From Hydractinia symbiolongicarpus (taxonomy: Eukaryota > Cnidaria > Hydrozoa > Anthoathecata > Hydractiniidae), in contig NC_079882.1 of the NCBI RefSeq assembly GCF_029227915.1, positions 11,718,001 through 11,782,000 of the forward strand: a stretch of DNA of 64,000 bases. Direction: 5' to 3'. Both the position numbers and the translations under genes were made by a program. This document shows, in pieces, positions 10,656 to 27,120 of this stretch (position 1 is its first letter; every line of letters begins with the position of its first letter). Under the pieces are notes generated by a model that saw only the letters and a list, made by a program, of their open reading frames with translations, had not been told where the DNA came from and ran no database searches.

Positions 10656-11199
10656 AAAGATGTCATAATTTCACATAGTTTTCAAAACATAAACTAAGTC
10701 TATATATGCATATAAGTAGAAGTGATCAGGAATTACCAATGGTTGTTTGAAAATTTTTTGAATATATGCATTCTGTTGTTGTTCTTTGGTCTTTTTCAAT
10801 GTTGTTCAAGTGTTTTTTTTTTTACATATAAACTATGTAACACAATTGGATTCATTGTAATCCAACAAGCTGTATTTAGTAAACCAAAATGGTGGTGTTT
10901 CCCAGAAGTCGTTTTTTGAAACACAAGAGATCTGCAAGGATGGTACGTTTTTTACAGCAGCAGTTTTTATTTCTTTAAGTGTCAGGTAGCTTCACTTGGA
11001 CAACTTATATTAAATTTTGACTTCTTTTATGTTTACTTTCCTCATTTGTTCCTTCTGCTATACAAGCTTTCTTTACGTATACATAAAAATATGTTTATCT
11101 CCCCCCCAAAACAAAACAAGCAAGCAAATATGGCAGACTCAATTGTTTCCTTTTTGTCAAGCAGAGACTTCTGTGAAAATAAAAACATAAAAAACCCTC
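10656..11199. other. gene-free stretch
   Basis: I see no exon or repeat border; the open frame at 10722-10919 resembles no known protein. Confidence 0.45.
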
Positions 11200-11200
11200 A

Positions 11201-11605
11201 TGGGGAACGTTCACATATTACGTAATCTAGTAGGGCGGAAGGGGGTCATTGAAGTTGCTTACGCTTGATTATGGGGAGGGGGAGAGGTCAAGTAGTTTAA
11301 TGACATAAGCAAATCAAAAATATTAACAGCCTATTTTATCATGAGTGTAAAAAATATCAACTATCTAAAGCATTTGTATTTGCCATATTCTATATCTTGC
11401 ATGTAAAATACAAAAGTAAAATATAAAACTGTAAATATTCGTAATTTTTTACAGATTTTTTGGTTTTTTTGGGGGGAGGCGGGTTTAGTAGATTATGACG
11501 TAATTCGTAGAAGGGGGTCAACCAAATGATTACGACTGATTACATGGGGGAGGGGGAATAGAAAAAGGCAAAAAATTGATTACGTAAAATGTGAACGCTC
11601 CTATG
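11201..11605. mobile_element. MITE with GTTCACAT..TACGTAATC inverted ends
   Basis: GGGAACGTTCACATATTACG at the left and its inverse at the right (GGAGCGTTCACATTTTACG) are alike over about 25 bp. GGGGAGGGGG-type tracts lie just inside both ends. About 405 bp, with no coding sequence. The target duplication is unclear. Confidence 0.6.
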
Positions 11606-12197
11606 TGGGAAGAGCATGTTTTACAAATTGATATAAAATATTAAAAAAGCTCTTCTTGTCTTAAAAAAATATTGTAAATAGACACGAGCAATAAAAACAC
11701 CCCTGCATTTTACCTGTCACAGACAGACAGACAGACAAAGTTGGTGTATTATTATAGAAATATACTTTAAGAAGAGAAGGCCCGTGTGATAACAGCAAAT
11801 GATTGAAACTTCTTTAATTGTTTGCGTCATTTTAATAATATTGAATTTTTGTTTACATCTTATAAAACTTGTATAAAACCTCAAATACACTATCATTTTT
11901 GCAATTTTGTTTTTGAGTGCGTCAAATGATCATTAAAAATAATAGTGTATACAAAAAAATATATATAAATGATAGTGTTGTCTATATCTCTAAAGGCTCA
12001 GTATTTTTGCAATCAGTATTAATGGTCAATGTTATTGAGCATTTATTGAGAGTAATTAATAAATTATTTTTCTCAAAATATTTTTAAAATATTAGGTTTT
12101 GATCTGCAAAAAAGACTAAATATACTCAGTATACATAATTTTGTGTCTTTTAGAAAATATATATTAATAGATTTTTAATTGCAAACAAACAAACAAG
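11606..12197. other. upstream region of the COPS5 gene
   Basis: The stretch is AT-rich, with a short (GACA)n run near 11722-11737. It probably contains the COPS5 promoter and 5' UTR, but no TATA box or other element can be assigned with confidence. Confidence 0.35.
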
Positions 12198-16251
<4,054 letters not shown>

Positions 16252-17243
16252 CATTTACGATGTAAAATTTGGATAAAGATGGAAAAAGCAGGAACGAATG
16301 ATTATTCCTGTTTTTTCTTTTGTACATAATACTTTAAATATATCTTCAATTTATGTTATTAATTTTATTCTTTTATCCGATACTTAGGAGCAAAAACCTT
16401 CGCAGACTTTAAGAAGCAAAAATTTTCGGTTTCCAATTTTGCAAATGAAGCAAAAGAAAGCTAGGTATAAACTTTTCTGAATAAAGAAATATATATGTAA
16501 AAAAATGGGCATAAACTTTTGAGAATAAAAAGATATAACGTATATTAATATTTTAAAGAATATTTGTTTTTACATCAAATAAATTTGGATAACTTTAATA
16601 CGCCCATATCAGGGTTAAAGTTAATTTAAAAGGTACGCTTGTACCGAAGAGAAGGTAGGAGGTTCCTGTAATAACTAGTACACAACGGGGTCTAATTGTT
16701 TTGTATACATTCGCAGGGGTCTTAAATACCTAGGTACGGGGGTGAGTATGCCAAAAGCAAACTTAGGCGAACAAGGGGGGATTGGGATGTCAAAAATGGT
16801 GAGTATTTGGACGGACATACCTTATAAATACCCCCGTAGGAAAAATGCATAGGTCTAAACTTTGCTGTTATATTTTTTTGATTGAAAAAATAAAATTTTA
16901 AGGCATAAACTTTGAAACGTGTCATAGTTTGCGAAAACACCTGAAACTAGTGAAAGTTTTTCCTTGCGTAATTTTGTGCTCTAAAAGTATGTAATTTTCA
17001 CATATGTATCCATGAGAAAAAATTGCAGAAAAACCAACTGCTGACAACATATAGAAACCATTGTTCTGTCTTTTTTCTGTATTTAACTTGAACACATGAT
17101 TAGGTCATGATTGGGTCTTATTCCTAAAACATAATCTAAAGGAGATTGTACAAATAATTAAGTGACTGTATATGGAACGTTTACTACACTCTGCAAGCTA
17201 TTTAAATCTTTTTATTGTTATTTTTTTATAGTTAACTATTAAC
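16252..17243. other. intergenic region between COPS5 and the first ABHD6-like gene
   Basis: AT-rich, with no exon or repeat border recognised. It should hold the COPS5 3' UTR and the promoter of the next gene. Confidence 0.4.
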
Positions 17244-19957
17244 ATGATTAGTATAAGTGAGATTTGGGTACCAATGTTATGGATGGTTGGTTTCAATACA
17301 TTTGTCTCGATAATACTGATTTCAGTGCTAATGAAATACCCAAAGTATTTACTTATTGGTTTTAACAGGCAAGTGGTGTCTTTGTTGTAATTTCCCGTTT
17401 CTCGGGGTTTAACTTAAAAGCTCCGCAAAAAGTTTGATCACGTTATTGTGTTATCTTCACTATTTTTCATAACCGCTCTATAACTCTACTGAAATTATAT
17501 CGCCTTTATTATTTATTATTGCGATGAAAAATATAATTTCATTTCGACTACTAAGAAAAAGCTTCTACTTATCGCTGTGTTATTTAAATCTTATTCGACC
17601 ATCAAAAGAATAAAAAGGTGCTATCGAAAAAATACGATCGCGAAAAAGTGTCAGATCGAGTTTTGTGATAATTGAAAAATAAATTTATAGTAGATCTTAA
17701 TTGGACATGTTAAAAAACAAATTTATTAAATTTTCAAAAAGAGGCTTTTCGTAAGTGTGCTTACACCATCAGGTATAAAAATTAAAAAACGTATTATTAT
17801 CATCTATGGCGATCAAAAAGCACTCAAATTTATAGTAAAATGCTCATGGTATGTTTTAGGTTTCTTTGTTTAAAGTTTGGATTGTCAAGAAAGACTTTAT
17901 CTTTGGATTCTACATTCACATTCTCTTACATCGAACGAGGCACACCGCATCCAAAAACACCCACGATCCTTTTCGTACATGGCTTTAGTTCTTCCAAAGA
18001 AAGTTTTTTGCAGACAATAAATCATTTACCAAGGACGTACCATATTATCGCATTTGATTTACCTGGCCATGGTGAAACAACGTTAAAGGAAGACGATAGT
18101 TGCGATATTATGCATTTTGTGAGATACATAAAAAAGGTAGATATTTATTATGATTTGGGTTTGCCCCCATTGAGTCCAAAATATAGGAGACAAGGAAAGA
18201 GTAGAGAGGCAGGGGAGGGACTGGCTACTAACCTCGTTTGTGTAGGGTGATAAAACTGCTTATAAATAATGGTCTTTACAGGACAGTTAAAAGTCACTCT
18301 AGTAATGATGCCTATCAGCAATAGTTTTTGCTGATGTCACCATATTTAAAAAAAAAATCAGAAAATGTAAGGTAATTATAATTTTAATATTTTAAATAAT
18401 CTTTTATATATAGTGCTTTTGATGTGCACTGTTTAGTATCAACATGATACAATTTTCTATTTAGGAATAACAGTGAAAAGGAAATATAAAAATTAAATAT
18501 TTTTATTAAACAAGATCTATTGTTAGAAAAATAGTAACGCGGGCGTGAATGGTTGTAACAAAGGGCGTACACTAGTTTAATTATAAAAATACATATTTAA
18601 CGTATATAATGCTAATAAAGTAAAAAAATACAAATAGTTTCTTTAAAAATGAACGTGGCATTCACCTGACGTAAACTTACCCGCCTGTAATAGAAACAAA
18701 GGTTTTTTGGACATTCCTTAAGGAAAAATGTTTACGCGTGGTTTATTTTCGCGACTCATTTTTTTAATTTAATTATTGTTTAGTGTGGATTCGTTAAATG
18801 GCCATCGGTGGGTTTTTCGCAAGGATATATTTTCGCGAATCTTACTTTTATCAATATTTTTTCGTGGTTTATTTTTTAGCTAGTAGAGTGTGACCCTCTA
18901 GACTCTTACCGAAATTTTTTAATATTTTTAATAGCATTAAACTTAAAACTCTACAAAGAGTCGAAGGAGGAGAATATCATGGGTTCTTTCCACTCAAAAC
19001 CTGAAACAATATTGCACCAAATGCGATTTTCCATATGTTTTTGTCACAATCGTTCATATTATTCTTTTGTCTTTACCTATATTGTTTTCTACATTTAAAA
19101 AACATTTTTTTGCGAAATAAGTGCTGAAATATAATGCTATTTTAGCACTAAACCCGCACAGGGGAAAAGGTTACTTAAACCTGCAGCCTTGTTTTAGTTC
19201 GCTGATGCTGTGGGTATATCGAAAAGCAAATTTCATATGGTCGGTGTATCCCTTGGTGGTCATCTTTCTGGAGTGTATGCTTCACAGTATCCAGAGGATT
19301 TAATATCACTGTCATTGTACTGTCCTTCAGGTGTTTCATTTGAAAAAGGGATGCAAATGAAAGAAGAGGCTGAACTCACTGGTACTTTTATTCTGTTACC
19401 GCAAAATGAAGAAGAAATCCGCCAAATGTTTGATTTTATTACACACAAAAAGCTAAAAATACCGGATGTATTTATCTCAGCTACTTTGCAGATTAGACTT
19501 CAGCGGAATGATTTCTACAGGAAGTGTAAGTCGATTGATTATCTTGTTTTATTTTTAATTCAAAGCTCTAAGGTGTATTACTGTCAAGTTAAATGCATTA
19601 TAAACATTCCTATAGTTTTAGAAACCATGGCAAAACCAGAAAACTTCCATTCGTTAGAAGAGAATTTAGAGAAGATACAGACACCCTTGCTTTTAGTTTG
19701 GGGCAAGGAAGACAAGGTAACATGAAAAAGAGCGATTAATTTTTATATATTATGTATTCGGCGATAAACTCACTTTACTTTAATCGTTCTGTTATGTTTA
19801 GTGTCTTCATGTAGAGTGTGTGGATACGATAAAAAAGAAACTACCTGTTTCACCCAAAACTGTTATTATACTTGACGAAGTTGGACACTGCATTCATCTA
19901 GAAAGACCGAAAAAAGCTGCATACATTTTACTTGAATTTTTGAATAGTTTTAATTAA
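17244..19957 (+). CDS. ABHD6: monoacylglycerol lipase ABHD6-like, tandem copy 1
   Basis: Exons 17244-17368, 17860-18136, 19198-19525, 19616-19716 and 19802-19957 total 987 nt, giving 328 aa (human ABHD6 has 337). An N-terminal hydrophobic segment (about residues 8-30) should anchor it in a membrane. The alpha/beta-hydrolase core has HGFSSSKE (oxyanion region), DLPGHGETT, the nucleophile elbow GVSLGG (Ser152), GKEDK (Asp276) and VGHCIHLERP (His306). These correspond to the Ser148-Asp278-His306 triad of human ABHD6. The family hydrolyses monoacylglycerols such as 2-arachidonoylglycerol on the cytosolic face of membranes. The first intron starts GC (GCAAGT) rather than GT; the paralogue has GTGAGT at the same place. 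The gene looks intact. It could be called ABHD6a. Confidence 0.88.
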
Positions 19958-20127
19958 CATTAGTTTTTCACCTGCTTTTATATAGCTTTCATATTTCGTA
20001 ACAGATGAGGAATTTTAGAAATAAGTTTTTTGTCGTACAATATACAGTAAAGTACGGCTGTATTTCTTGCTATATGCTACTAGGGTGACCAGCGACTAAT
20101 TCCAGGAGAATCTAGTGGATTTTAAAG

Positions 20128-20418
20128 CTAGGTCAAAAAGTTAGAGAATTTAGTGAATTTTTTAGTCAGAATTTTGTTGTATAAATCGCAGCTGCAAACT
20201 ACAGGTTTTGATCTCTTAGAGATTAACCCTTTGTTAAACTGTTTAAAGATTTTTTCCTTATTTTTTTTCCACGTCGACAATGTGCTTGAAGGAATATTGA
20301 AAGCTTTTGCAACATCCTTTGGAGCAGTTCCTTTTTCAAGCTCTTTGAGGGCACTGTATTTTATTTTACAGGACTTGTTATCGGCTCTACTTCTTTTTGA
20401 CCCTGCCACAGACGCCAT
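20128..20418 (-). pseudogene. pogo/Tigger transposase N-terminal fragment (HTH_psq)
   Basis: About 96 residues. After a basic start come KIKYSALKELEKG..PKDVAKAFNIP and STLSTWKKNKEKI, the pattern of the CENP-B N-terminal / Pipsqueak helix-turn-helix found in pogo and Tigger transposases. The second DNA-binding domain and the DDE nuclease are missing downstream, so only the exon-1-like part survives. It could alternatively be a domesticated DNA-binding peptide, but nothing supports that. Confidence 0.75.
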
Positions 20419-20784
20419 TGTCAGATTGCAATTTTACGTTAGGAAGTCAGGATAATTATCATTTTAGTCATGGTAAAATCGGAGAAAATAAAAATGGAAT
20501 ATCCTCCCTATCTACCTCTATAAGCTAGATTAATTATATTTTATAATTGTTTGTATGCGCTATTGAGACACAATATTTAAAAGCAAAAGTATAAAATTAG
20601 GCTTTCAAATATGTCAAACGATTAAAAGAAAATATCTCCTCCAACCATCAACCAAAACATAGTGATATAAAGCAGCAGATTACGAAGTTTGTTCCTACAA
20701 GTAGTTATGTATGTCAGTTCCATACTTCACGTTTATGAACTTATTTGAAACTGTATTTTTAATTCTTACTAATCCAGAAAATTA

Positions 20785-20958
20785 CAGTGGAATCTCTCTA
20801 TGTCGACTACTCTCTATCTGGAACTTCTCTCTATCTCGAACTAAAGTCTGGGTCCCTTTGTGGTCCGCCTAAGGTTTCCTTTCTTTATCTCAAACTTTCT
20901 CTATCTCGAACAAATTTTTTTGGCCCTTGCGAGTTCGAGATAGAGAGATTCAGGACTA
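20785..20958. mobile_element. small pogo-type MITE
   Basis: The left end CAGTGGAATCTCTCTATG follows TA at 20783-20784. The right end inverts to (C/T)CTGAATCTCTCTATCTCG, decayed at the very terminus. Motifs (T)CTCTATCTCGAAC repeat inside. About 174 bp, non-coding. Termini of this style are pogo-like. Confidence 0.6.
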
Positions 20959-23535
20959 CCTTTCCGAAGAAATGAATGCATGAATCAACAGATATTTTCA
21001 ATCGTTTATTTCTTTTGGTGGCAGTTATTAATAATTTTTTTTGGATGTAACACAATATATTCTTTTTGTTTCAATTTAATTTTTTTTTTAATATCTAATG
21101 TAAATTACAATTGCAGTTAATTTAACAATATTCACAACGTAGAGTGTACTTGTTTGTTTTTAATCAACTATAATATTAGAGCAGCTATACTTAAGCAATA
21201 AACAAGCATGTTGAATTATTGAAGCACAGTTGTAATGCGAGTGCCATGCGCCGTGCATAAACTTACGTGTAAAAATAAAATAAATTCTTTTCATTCGTAT
21301 CGCGGGGATCAAGGGGAAAAAACCTTCGCGAGAAAATTAATTTAAATTTTTTCGCGAAAATTAACTTCCACGTAGGGGTTAATTTTTTTTGTTTAAGCTG
21401 ATCTTTGAAATAGTGTCCCCCTAGCACCTGTGGTCTCTTCTCGCCACCAATATTTTAGAGAGGCAACAGACGCTGGATACCAGGTTGAACAAATAGCAAA
21501 ATCATGAAATTTTCTTTTGCGAAAGTAATTCAGTTAAAGTACGTATTAATTTTCTCGTGTATAATCTAAGATACGTAACACATGGACATACATATCTTGT
21601 TTATCAATTCATTAGTTTCAACAGTCTTTACAGTACTTTAATGCGAAAGTCCACTTCTATCGCAAAGCACGTCGTATTTATGCTGCGCGGTGGTGTATCT
21701 AACAACACAATGTCCACCGGAAGCAGAAATGCGGGCACAAACTCAAAATGGCAGGAAATTAAGTAAATTCATTGATGGAATTCGTTATATTGCGTTTTTA
21801 TTCACTGCAGCGCTTTCAGCGCTTATCAAAAATTTCAAAATGTTGATTTTTGAATCAAATAGCGCGGGAAAAAGCACTTTTAAATTTTGGGCAACATTGG
21901 GCACTTCGATGCGTGCGCCTTTAACCTTCACTCGACGAGCTGAAAGATTTTGGCTGTGTATCTTTGTTCACTCGCGCGTTTTAATATAAGTTCTAGCGAG
22001 TCATGTGACACGTGACCTTTTTCGCACGACACCTCCTTGCATCATTAGCGTAGGACCCAATATTGATTTGTGCCAACCAATCTGGATTTTACATGTAATT
22101 TAATTTTGTCTAGTGATTCCTTTTTCTTTTTCTACAAATTGTCACTACGGACCACACGTAAAAATTACAAAACAAACTCTTCAAAAGTAATTTACTTTTA
22201 CAAAGCTCGTTTTGTTCTATCCAAACTTAACCTAAAGACTTGTTGATAGGTAAAGAATCGAAAAATAACTCTTTTTTTTAACAACAGTAGAAATGCTCAC
22301 GTACAAATAGAAAAAATATGTTATAACATATCAATAGTCACTGCGATTAAAATTATTGCAAACAAAGCACAAAAAGACTTTGTTGTTCGTTTCATGATGT
22401 CTATTTCATTATTTATTTATTATTCCCGCCGTCTGAATGAAATGTGGGTTCTGTACAAGTCTAATTTTTGTAATCATTAACCATTAAACCGTTGGGGCAA
22501 AAAATTGGTTTTCCGCGTTCATGAAGCTTATTCGTTCGTCAAATGTTAATTTGCGTTAGTTCCCTATTTCATTTGATTTGATTTTGGCGCTTTTTTTCAA
22601 AGATTACACACATAGATATTTGACATGCATAGAATACCTAATAACACTTGCTTCCCTTTATGACAATTTCTTTGATGGATACTTCATTAAAATTTAATAA
22701 ATTTTAATCATATTTTAACGATTTCTGTAGTCTCCAAGGAACGATCGTAAACCTCTTGATAAAATATAATAAACATATTATCATATAATTATTAAGTTCG
22801 ATTAGTAGTAATTTGTGCTTGTTTTCGATGAAGTTGTATACTACATTCAACTTTGGCGTGACGAGGAATGGCACCCGAAAGAATGGAGAGTTAGATGAAG
22901 CTGAGATGGGATGTTCATAATGTTACTCGAATTATTGGTTACTTTAACAAGTCAAGTTTAACAAATAGAGTTCTCTTTTACATACCTATTACATGCTTCC
23001 AGGGTAAGAAAAGGACAGATGATAGATGTGAGCACAGCACTTATATACCTCGCTAATAGACATTACGGATTCACTTTGGTATTTACTCCAATTGTTGCTT
23101 CTTCTCAGTCTACTGCTTCCCTCTCATCGAAGTTTTGGATACAAGGCCGCGGTGCCAGTATTTTCAAATCTTTTATATTTGAGACGAGTTGGCTTTCAAA
23201 AATTTTAACAACAAATTAAGGTTCTGAAAACTAATCATTCATCAGCTTCAATAGCTAATTACTTGCAGCTGCGGCAAAAAACGCCTTAATTGTCTTTAAT
23301 TGGAATGGTTAAACTCGCCCATCCTAGAAGTAGGTTGCGTATCTTCCCATATGAACATGTTATTTCACCTCGCTGAACGACACATCAGCTCCTCAAGCAA
23401 AAACACTTCACATGTTTATTACTTTCACATCTTCCTAATAATGTGAAATATAAAATAGCCAATTTATGCGTCTTTAGACCAATGTACGAAATAACATCTG
23501 TCTATTGTCAGCTCTTTTTGTAGTAAACCACTAAA

Positions 23536-26500
23536 ATGATAAGCGTGAGTGAGATTTGGGTACCAATGTTATGGATGGTTGGTTTCAATACATTTGCCTC
23601 GATAATACTAGTTTCAGTGCTAATGAAATACCCGAAACATGCAATGATTGGTCTGAACAGGTGAGTCTCAACTACTTATGGTTTTTAATTTCACTTCAGC
23701 TGTTTTTCTACCAGAAGACTATGGTTTAAATATTGTAATTTTTTTAAAAATTTATGAAACAACGATGCGAAGTACTTAGTACTAAATAAACAAACGGATA
23801 CTTTGTACTCGAGTCTTTAACTTGAAGGACCTATACTAGATATAAAAGCGACCTTAACTCAGGTATTTAGGGTCAGTCAGCAGGGCGAAAGTACACAAGA
23901 AATGCAAAATTTACAGCAAGATGAGTAAATTAGTGAATTATTAGTGAATAAAATCTGAAAGTGAGTTTCAAACTACAACATCTAAAAAAAATTATATATA
24001 TGCAATGTTCACACACATAGGTGATTAAATTTCTTTTCCAGTGGATTCAATTTCGTTAACAATATTTTGAGTCTGAGATATCATTCACGGCATAGATTTA
24101 ATAATATCTTTCAGACTTCTATGTTTGATGCTTGGCTTTTCAAGAAAGACTTTATCTTTGGATTCTTCATTTACCTTCTCCTACATTGAACGAGGTGCAC
24201 CTCATCCAAAAACACCCACAATCCTTTTCGTGCATGGCTTTAGTTCTTCCAAAGAGTGTTTCTTGCAGACAATAAAATATTTACCAAGGACGTACCATAT
24301 TATTGCATTTGATTTACCTGGCCATGGTGAAACGACGTTAAAGGAAAATGATGATTGCGATGTTTGGTATTTTGTGAGATACATGAAAAAGGTGATTACT
24401 ATAATCTCAGGTTTAGTGAGATAGTGTTGATTTATTTCGTCGCAGTGTTTTTTTTGTTAAAGCTTGGTCTGAATAATTTCCTGTCTCTGCTTATAATGCT
24501 CTTTCACGTCTTTTAGTTCGTAGATGCATTGGGTATATCGAAAAGCAAATTTCATATAGTCGGTACATCCCTTGGTGGTCATTTTTCTGGAGTGTATGCT
24601 TCACAGTATCCGGAAGATTTAATTTCACTGTCGTTTTACTGTCCTTCTGGTGTTTCATTTGAAAAAGAGACGCAAATGAAGGACGAGGCTGAACGCACTG
24701 GTAGTTTCATTCTGTTACCGCAAAATATGGAAGAAATTCATCAAATGTTTGATTTTATCACGTATCAGAAAGTTAATATACCGAACATATATATGTCAGG
24801 TCTTCTACAGATGAGGCTCGAACAAAACCACTTTCTCAGAAGACGTAAGTGAAATCAATTAATCAGTTACAAGAAAGATGCTCAAGTTCCTCTACATTGT
24901 AGAGTTGATAAGGTCGTTGAAAAATCAACTTTAAGTGAAAACATAAATAAGTGAGACTCTTTATAGTGAACATCCTTTTTAACGGAAACCTCCCTACAAC
25001 GAACACCTTCTCAGGAACGGATGAAATGACGGTCATACTCTCGTAACAAAACCTTTACGTGGGAAAAGTTTATATCGGACACCTCTGTATAGCGCATGTC
25101 AAAGCAAAATCATAAATTTTTTGTGCATCTTGAATCTATTATATTTTTTTGAATGAAAATCAGCCTCTTAACACACTCTACGGCCGATTTCACCATACCC
25201 TAACATCCTAAGACAGATTTTTTGAGGCAATATACGCCAATTTAGAAAAAAACTATATATAGTCCCGATAGAGAGTTTTCGCTATACGCTCTTTCAAAAT
25301 TAATTCTTGGTTCAGTAATTTACTGAAAAAATAGTAGAGCATAAAATAGAACCGAATACCTTATTGCATGAAATTCCCGTGGCATAAAATTAACGCGAAT
25401 ACATGTAACAACTTACCAACCTCGTCCCCTGTCGAAGTCGTCAGCAATTTCGCCGCTACCAAATTCATCAAAAAAGAAATTGTTGGCCACTCCGTAATAA
25501 CGGCTCAGGGACTACAAGACCCTGGGGACACGGCTGAGGTTCCTCCACACCAGTTTATCTGTTTTTTAAAAAGCCTTACAATATCAGTTGCCCTTTGGCC
25601 TTTTAATCACATTAAGGTTACTGTAAAGGAAACAATTTTTTTCTTTAGTTTTTTTGCAAACATCCCTTTTTTCTGGAAAAAGCCTTTTTAGAGGTGTTAT
25701 ATCCTTCACACCTTTGAAAAAATAGTGCAAAATGAGTTGAGCATATTTTTTGTAAACATTATGCATAATATGGAACTCCCGTATAAAAATATGCATAATA
25801 ATATTTTTTAGATAGTTTACTTTCACTATCGAATTAAAAAAATCAAAGTTAAGGAATATGCATATGTCTCCTGAAAACCTGACTTCCGCCATTAATAATT
25901 CTGAACGCGTGCACGCATATTCAGCATAAAGAAAAAGTTCTTTCTGCATGCTCAGTTCACACATTTTTATAACACCTACGAAAATCTTTAAAAACAAATA
26001 TCTCGTTAGTAAATTTTCGCATACATGCCTTTACGTTTGTGGTCTCTTTTTCCGAAAGCTTCCTATTGGCTCATTGAAATTTTCGGTAATGAAAAGCTGA
26101 ATAAATTATGCACAAAAGGTTCCCGGATTTTTTTGTATAAATTACTGATTAGGGAATTATGACGACAGAGAGAAAAATATGCATTTTTTTGAATGATTAT
26201 ATATAATTACAAATAATTTCATAACGTTATTAGAAAAAAAAACCGGGAACCTTTTTGAATTTAATTCGTGCTGAATATAATGGTGCGAAAACGAGAAGTC
26301 TGCGACCACGAGTTCGGAAAAAGAAGCTATTTTAAAACGTAGGGTGAAAAAAATTGGTGTGTGTTTATTTCATTATATTTTTTTTTTGGAAAATTACCAT
26401 CTCACGAAAATAACACCATCAAAAAAGTCTTTCATTAAGCATTCAGAAACAAAAAAACATAAAAAAAATATAACAGTATTGATAAATTATAAAAGGTTTT

Positions 26501-27120
26501 TCTGAGACTACTCATCAAGTGAGTTTTTTCCTTTACAGTAACCTTAAGTGAGGAACGTATCAGTGCACGATACTAATTTTTTTTCGTCAATTAAACAAGG
26601 AGAAGTATGAGTCTGTAAGAGCCTTTGTATTTTGATTGTTGACAAAATATCTTTAAACCTTAATTAAAGATCTATTTAAACGGTATAACTTTTTTAACGT
26701 CGATATTTTCGTTACACTTTCATAAGAGGCATTTAATTAACACGACTTTTTAAATTTTAGCAATTTCCTAAATTAAGATTAAAATTCATACTTTTATAGT
26801 TTTAGAAACAATGATAAAACCAGGAAACTTCCATTTGTTAGAAGAGAATTTAGAGAAAATACAGACACCCTTGCTTTTAGTTTGGGGCAAGGAAGACAAG
26901 GTAAAATGTAAATATTATGTATTCGGCGATAAACTCTTTACTTTATTCGTATCTTTCTGTTTAGTGTCTTCATGTGGAGTGTGTGGATACGATAAAAAAG
27001 AAACTACCTGTTTCACCCAAAACTGTTATTATACTTGACGAAGTTGGACATTCGATACAATTAGAAAGACCGAAAAAAGCTGCAGAAATTCTGGTGAAAT
27101 TTTTAGATAGTTTTTACTAA
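23536..27120 (+). CDS. ABHD6: monoacylglycerol lipase ABHD6-like, tandem copy 2
   Basis: Exons 23536-23660, 24115-24391, 24517-24844, 26800-26900 and 26965-27120 have exactly the same lengths (125, 277, 328, 101 and 156 nt) as copy 1 and also give 328 aa. The first exon differs from that of copy 1 at few positions. The triad is kept: GTSLGG (Ser152), GKEDK (Asp276) and VGHSIQLERP (His306). The N-terminal membrane segment is present. Intron 4 has grown to almost 2 kb by insertion of a TTAA-flanked element. All introns are GT-AG. The neighbouring location, same strand and identical intron phases show a tandem duplication. Both copies look functional. Confidence 0.88.
25616..26543. mobile_element. 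TIR element with TTAA duplication in intron 4 of ABHD6-like copy 2
   Basis: GGTTACTGTAAAGGAAA and its exact inverse bound 928 bp, with TTAA at 25612-25615 and 26544-26547. Longer imperfect inverted arms lie inside (GTGGTC..TTTTTCCGAA near 26040 and its inverse near 26310; AAAAGGTTCCCGG near 26115 and its inverse near 26240), so the whole element could fold on itself. A TTAA target is used by piggyBac and Kolobok elements. No transposase is present. Confidence 0.75.

Larger units (their letters stand above)
19958..23535. other. intergenic region between the two ABHD6-like genes
   Basis: There is no host exon that I can support. It holds a pogo transposase fragment (20128-20418), a small pogo-type MITE (20785-20958) and GC-poor DNA with TTCGCGA-type motifs near 21300-21370. 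The remaining open frames (21557-21989, 23019-23219) resemble nothing known. Confidence 0.45.

Noticed and set aside
17840..18250. A short hydrolase gene ending at 18250
   Set aside because: The frame simply reads through the donor at 18137 into intron 2; exon 3 at 19198 continues the protein.
24940..25110. Possible decayed pogo-like element with AACGAACACC / ATCGGACACC motifs in intron 3-4 of ABHD6-like copy 2
   Set aside because: Only loose motif similarity; no paired ends or target duplication could be found.
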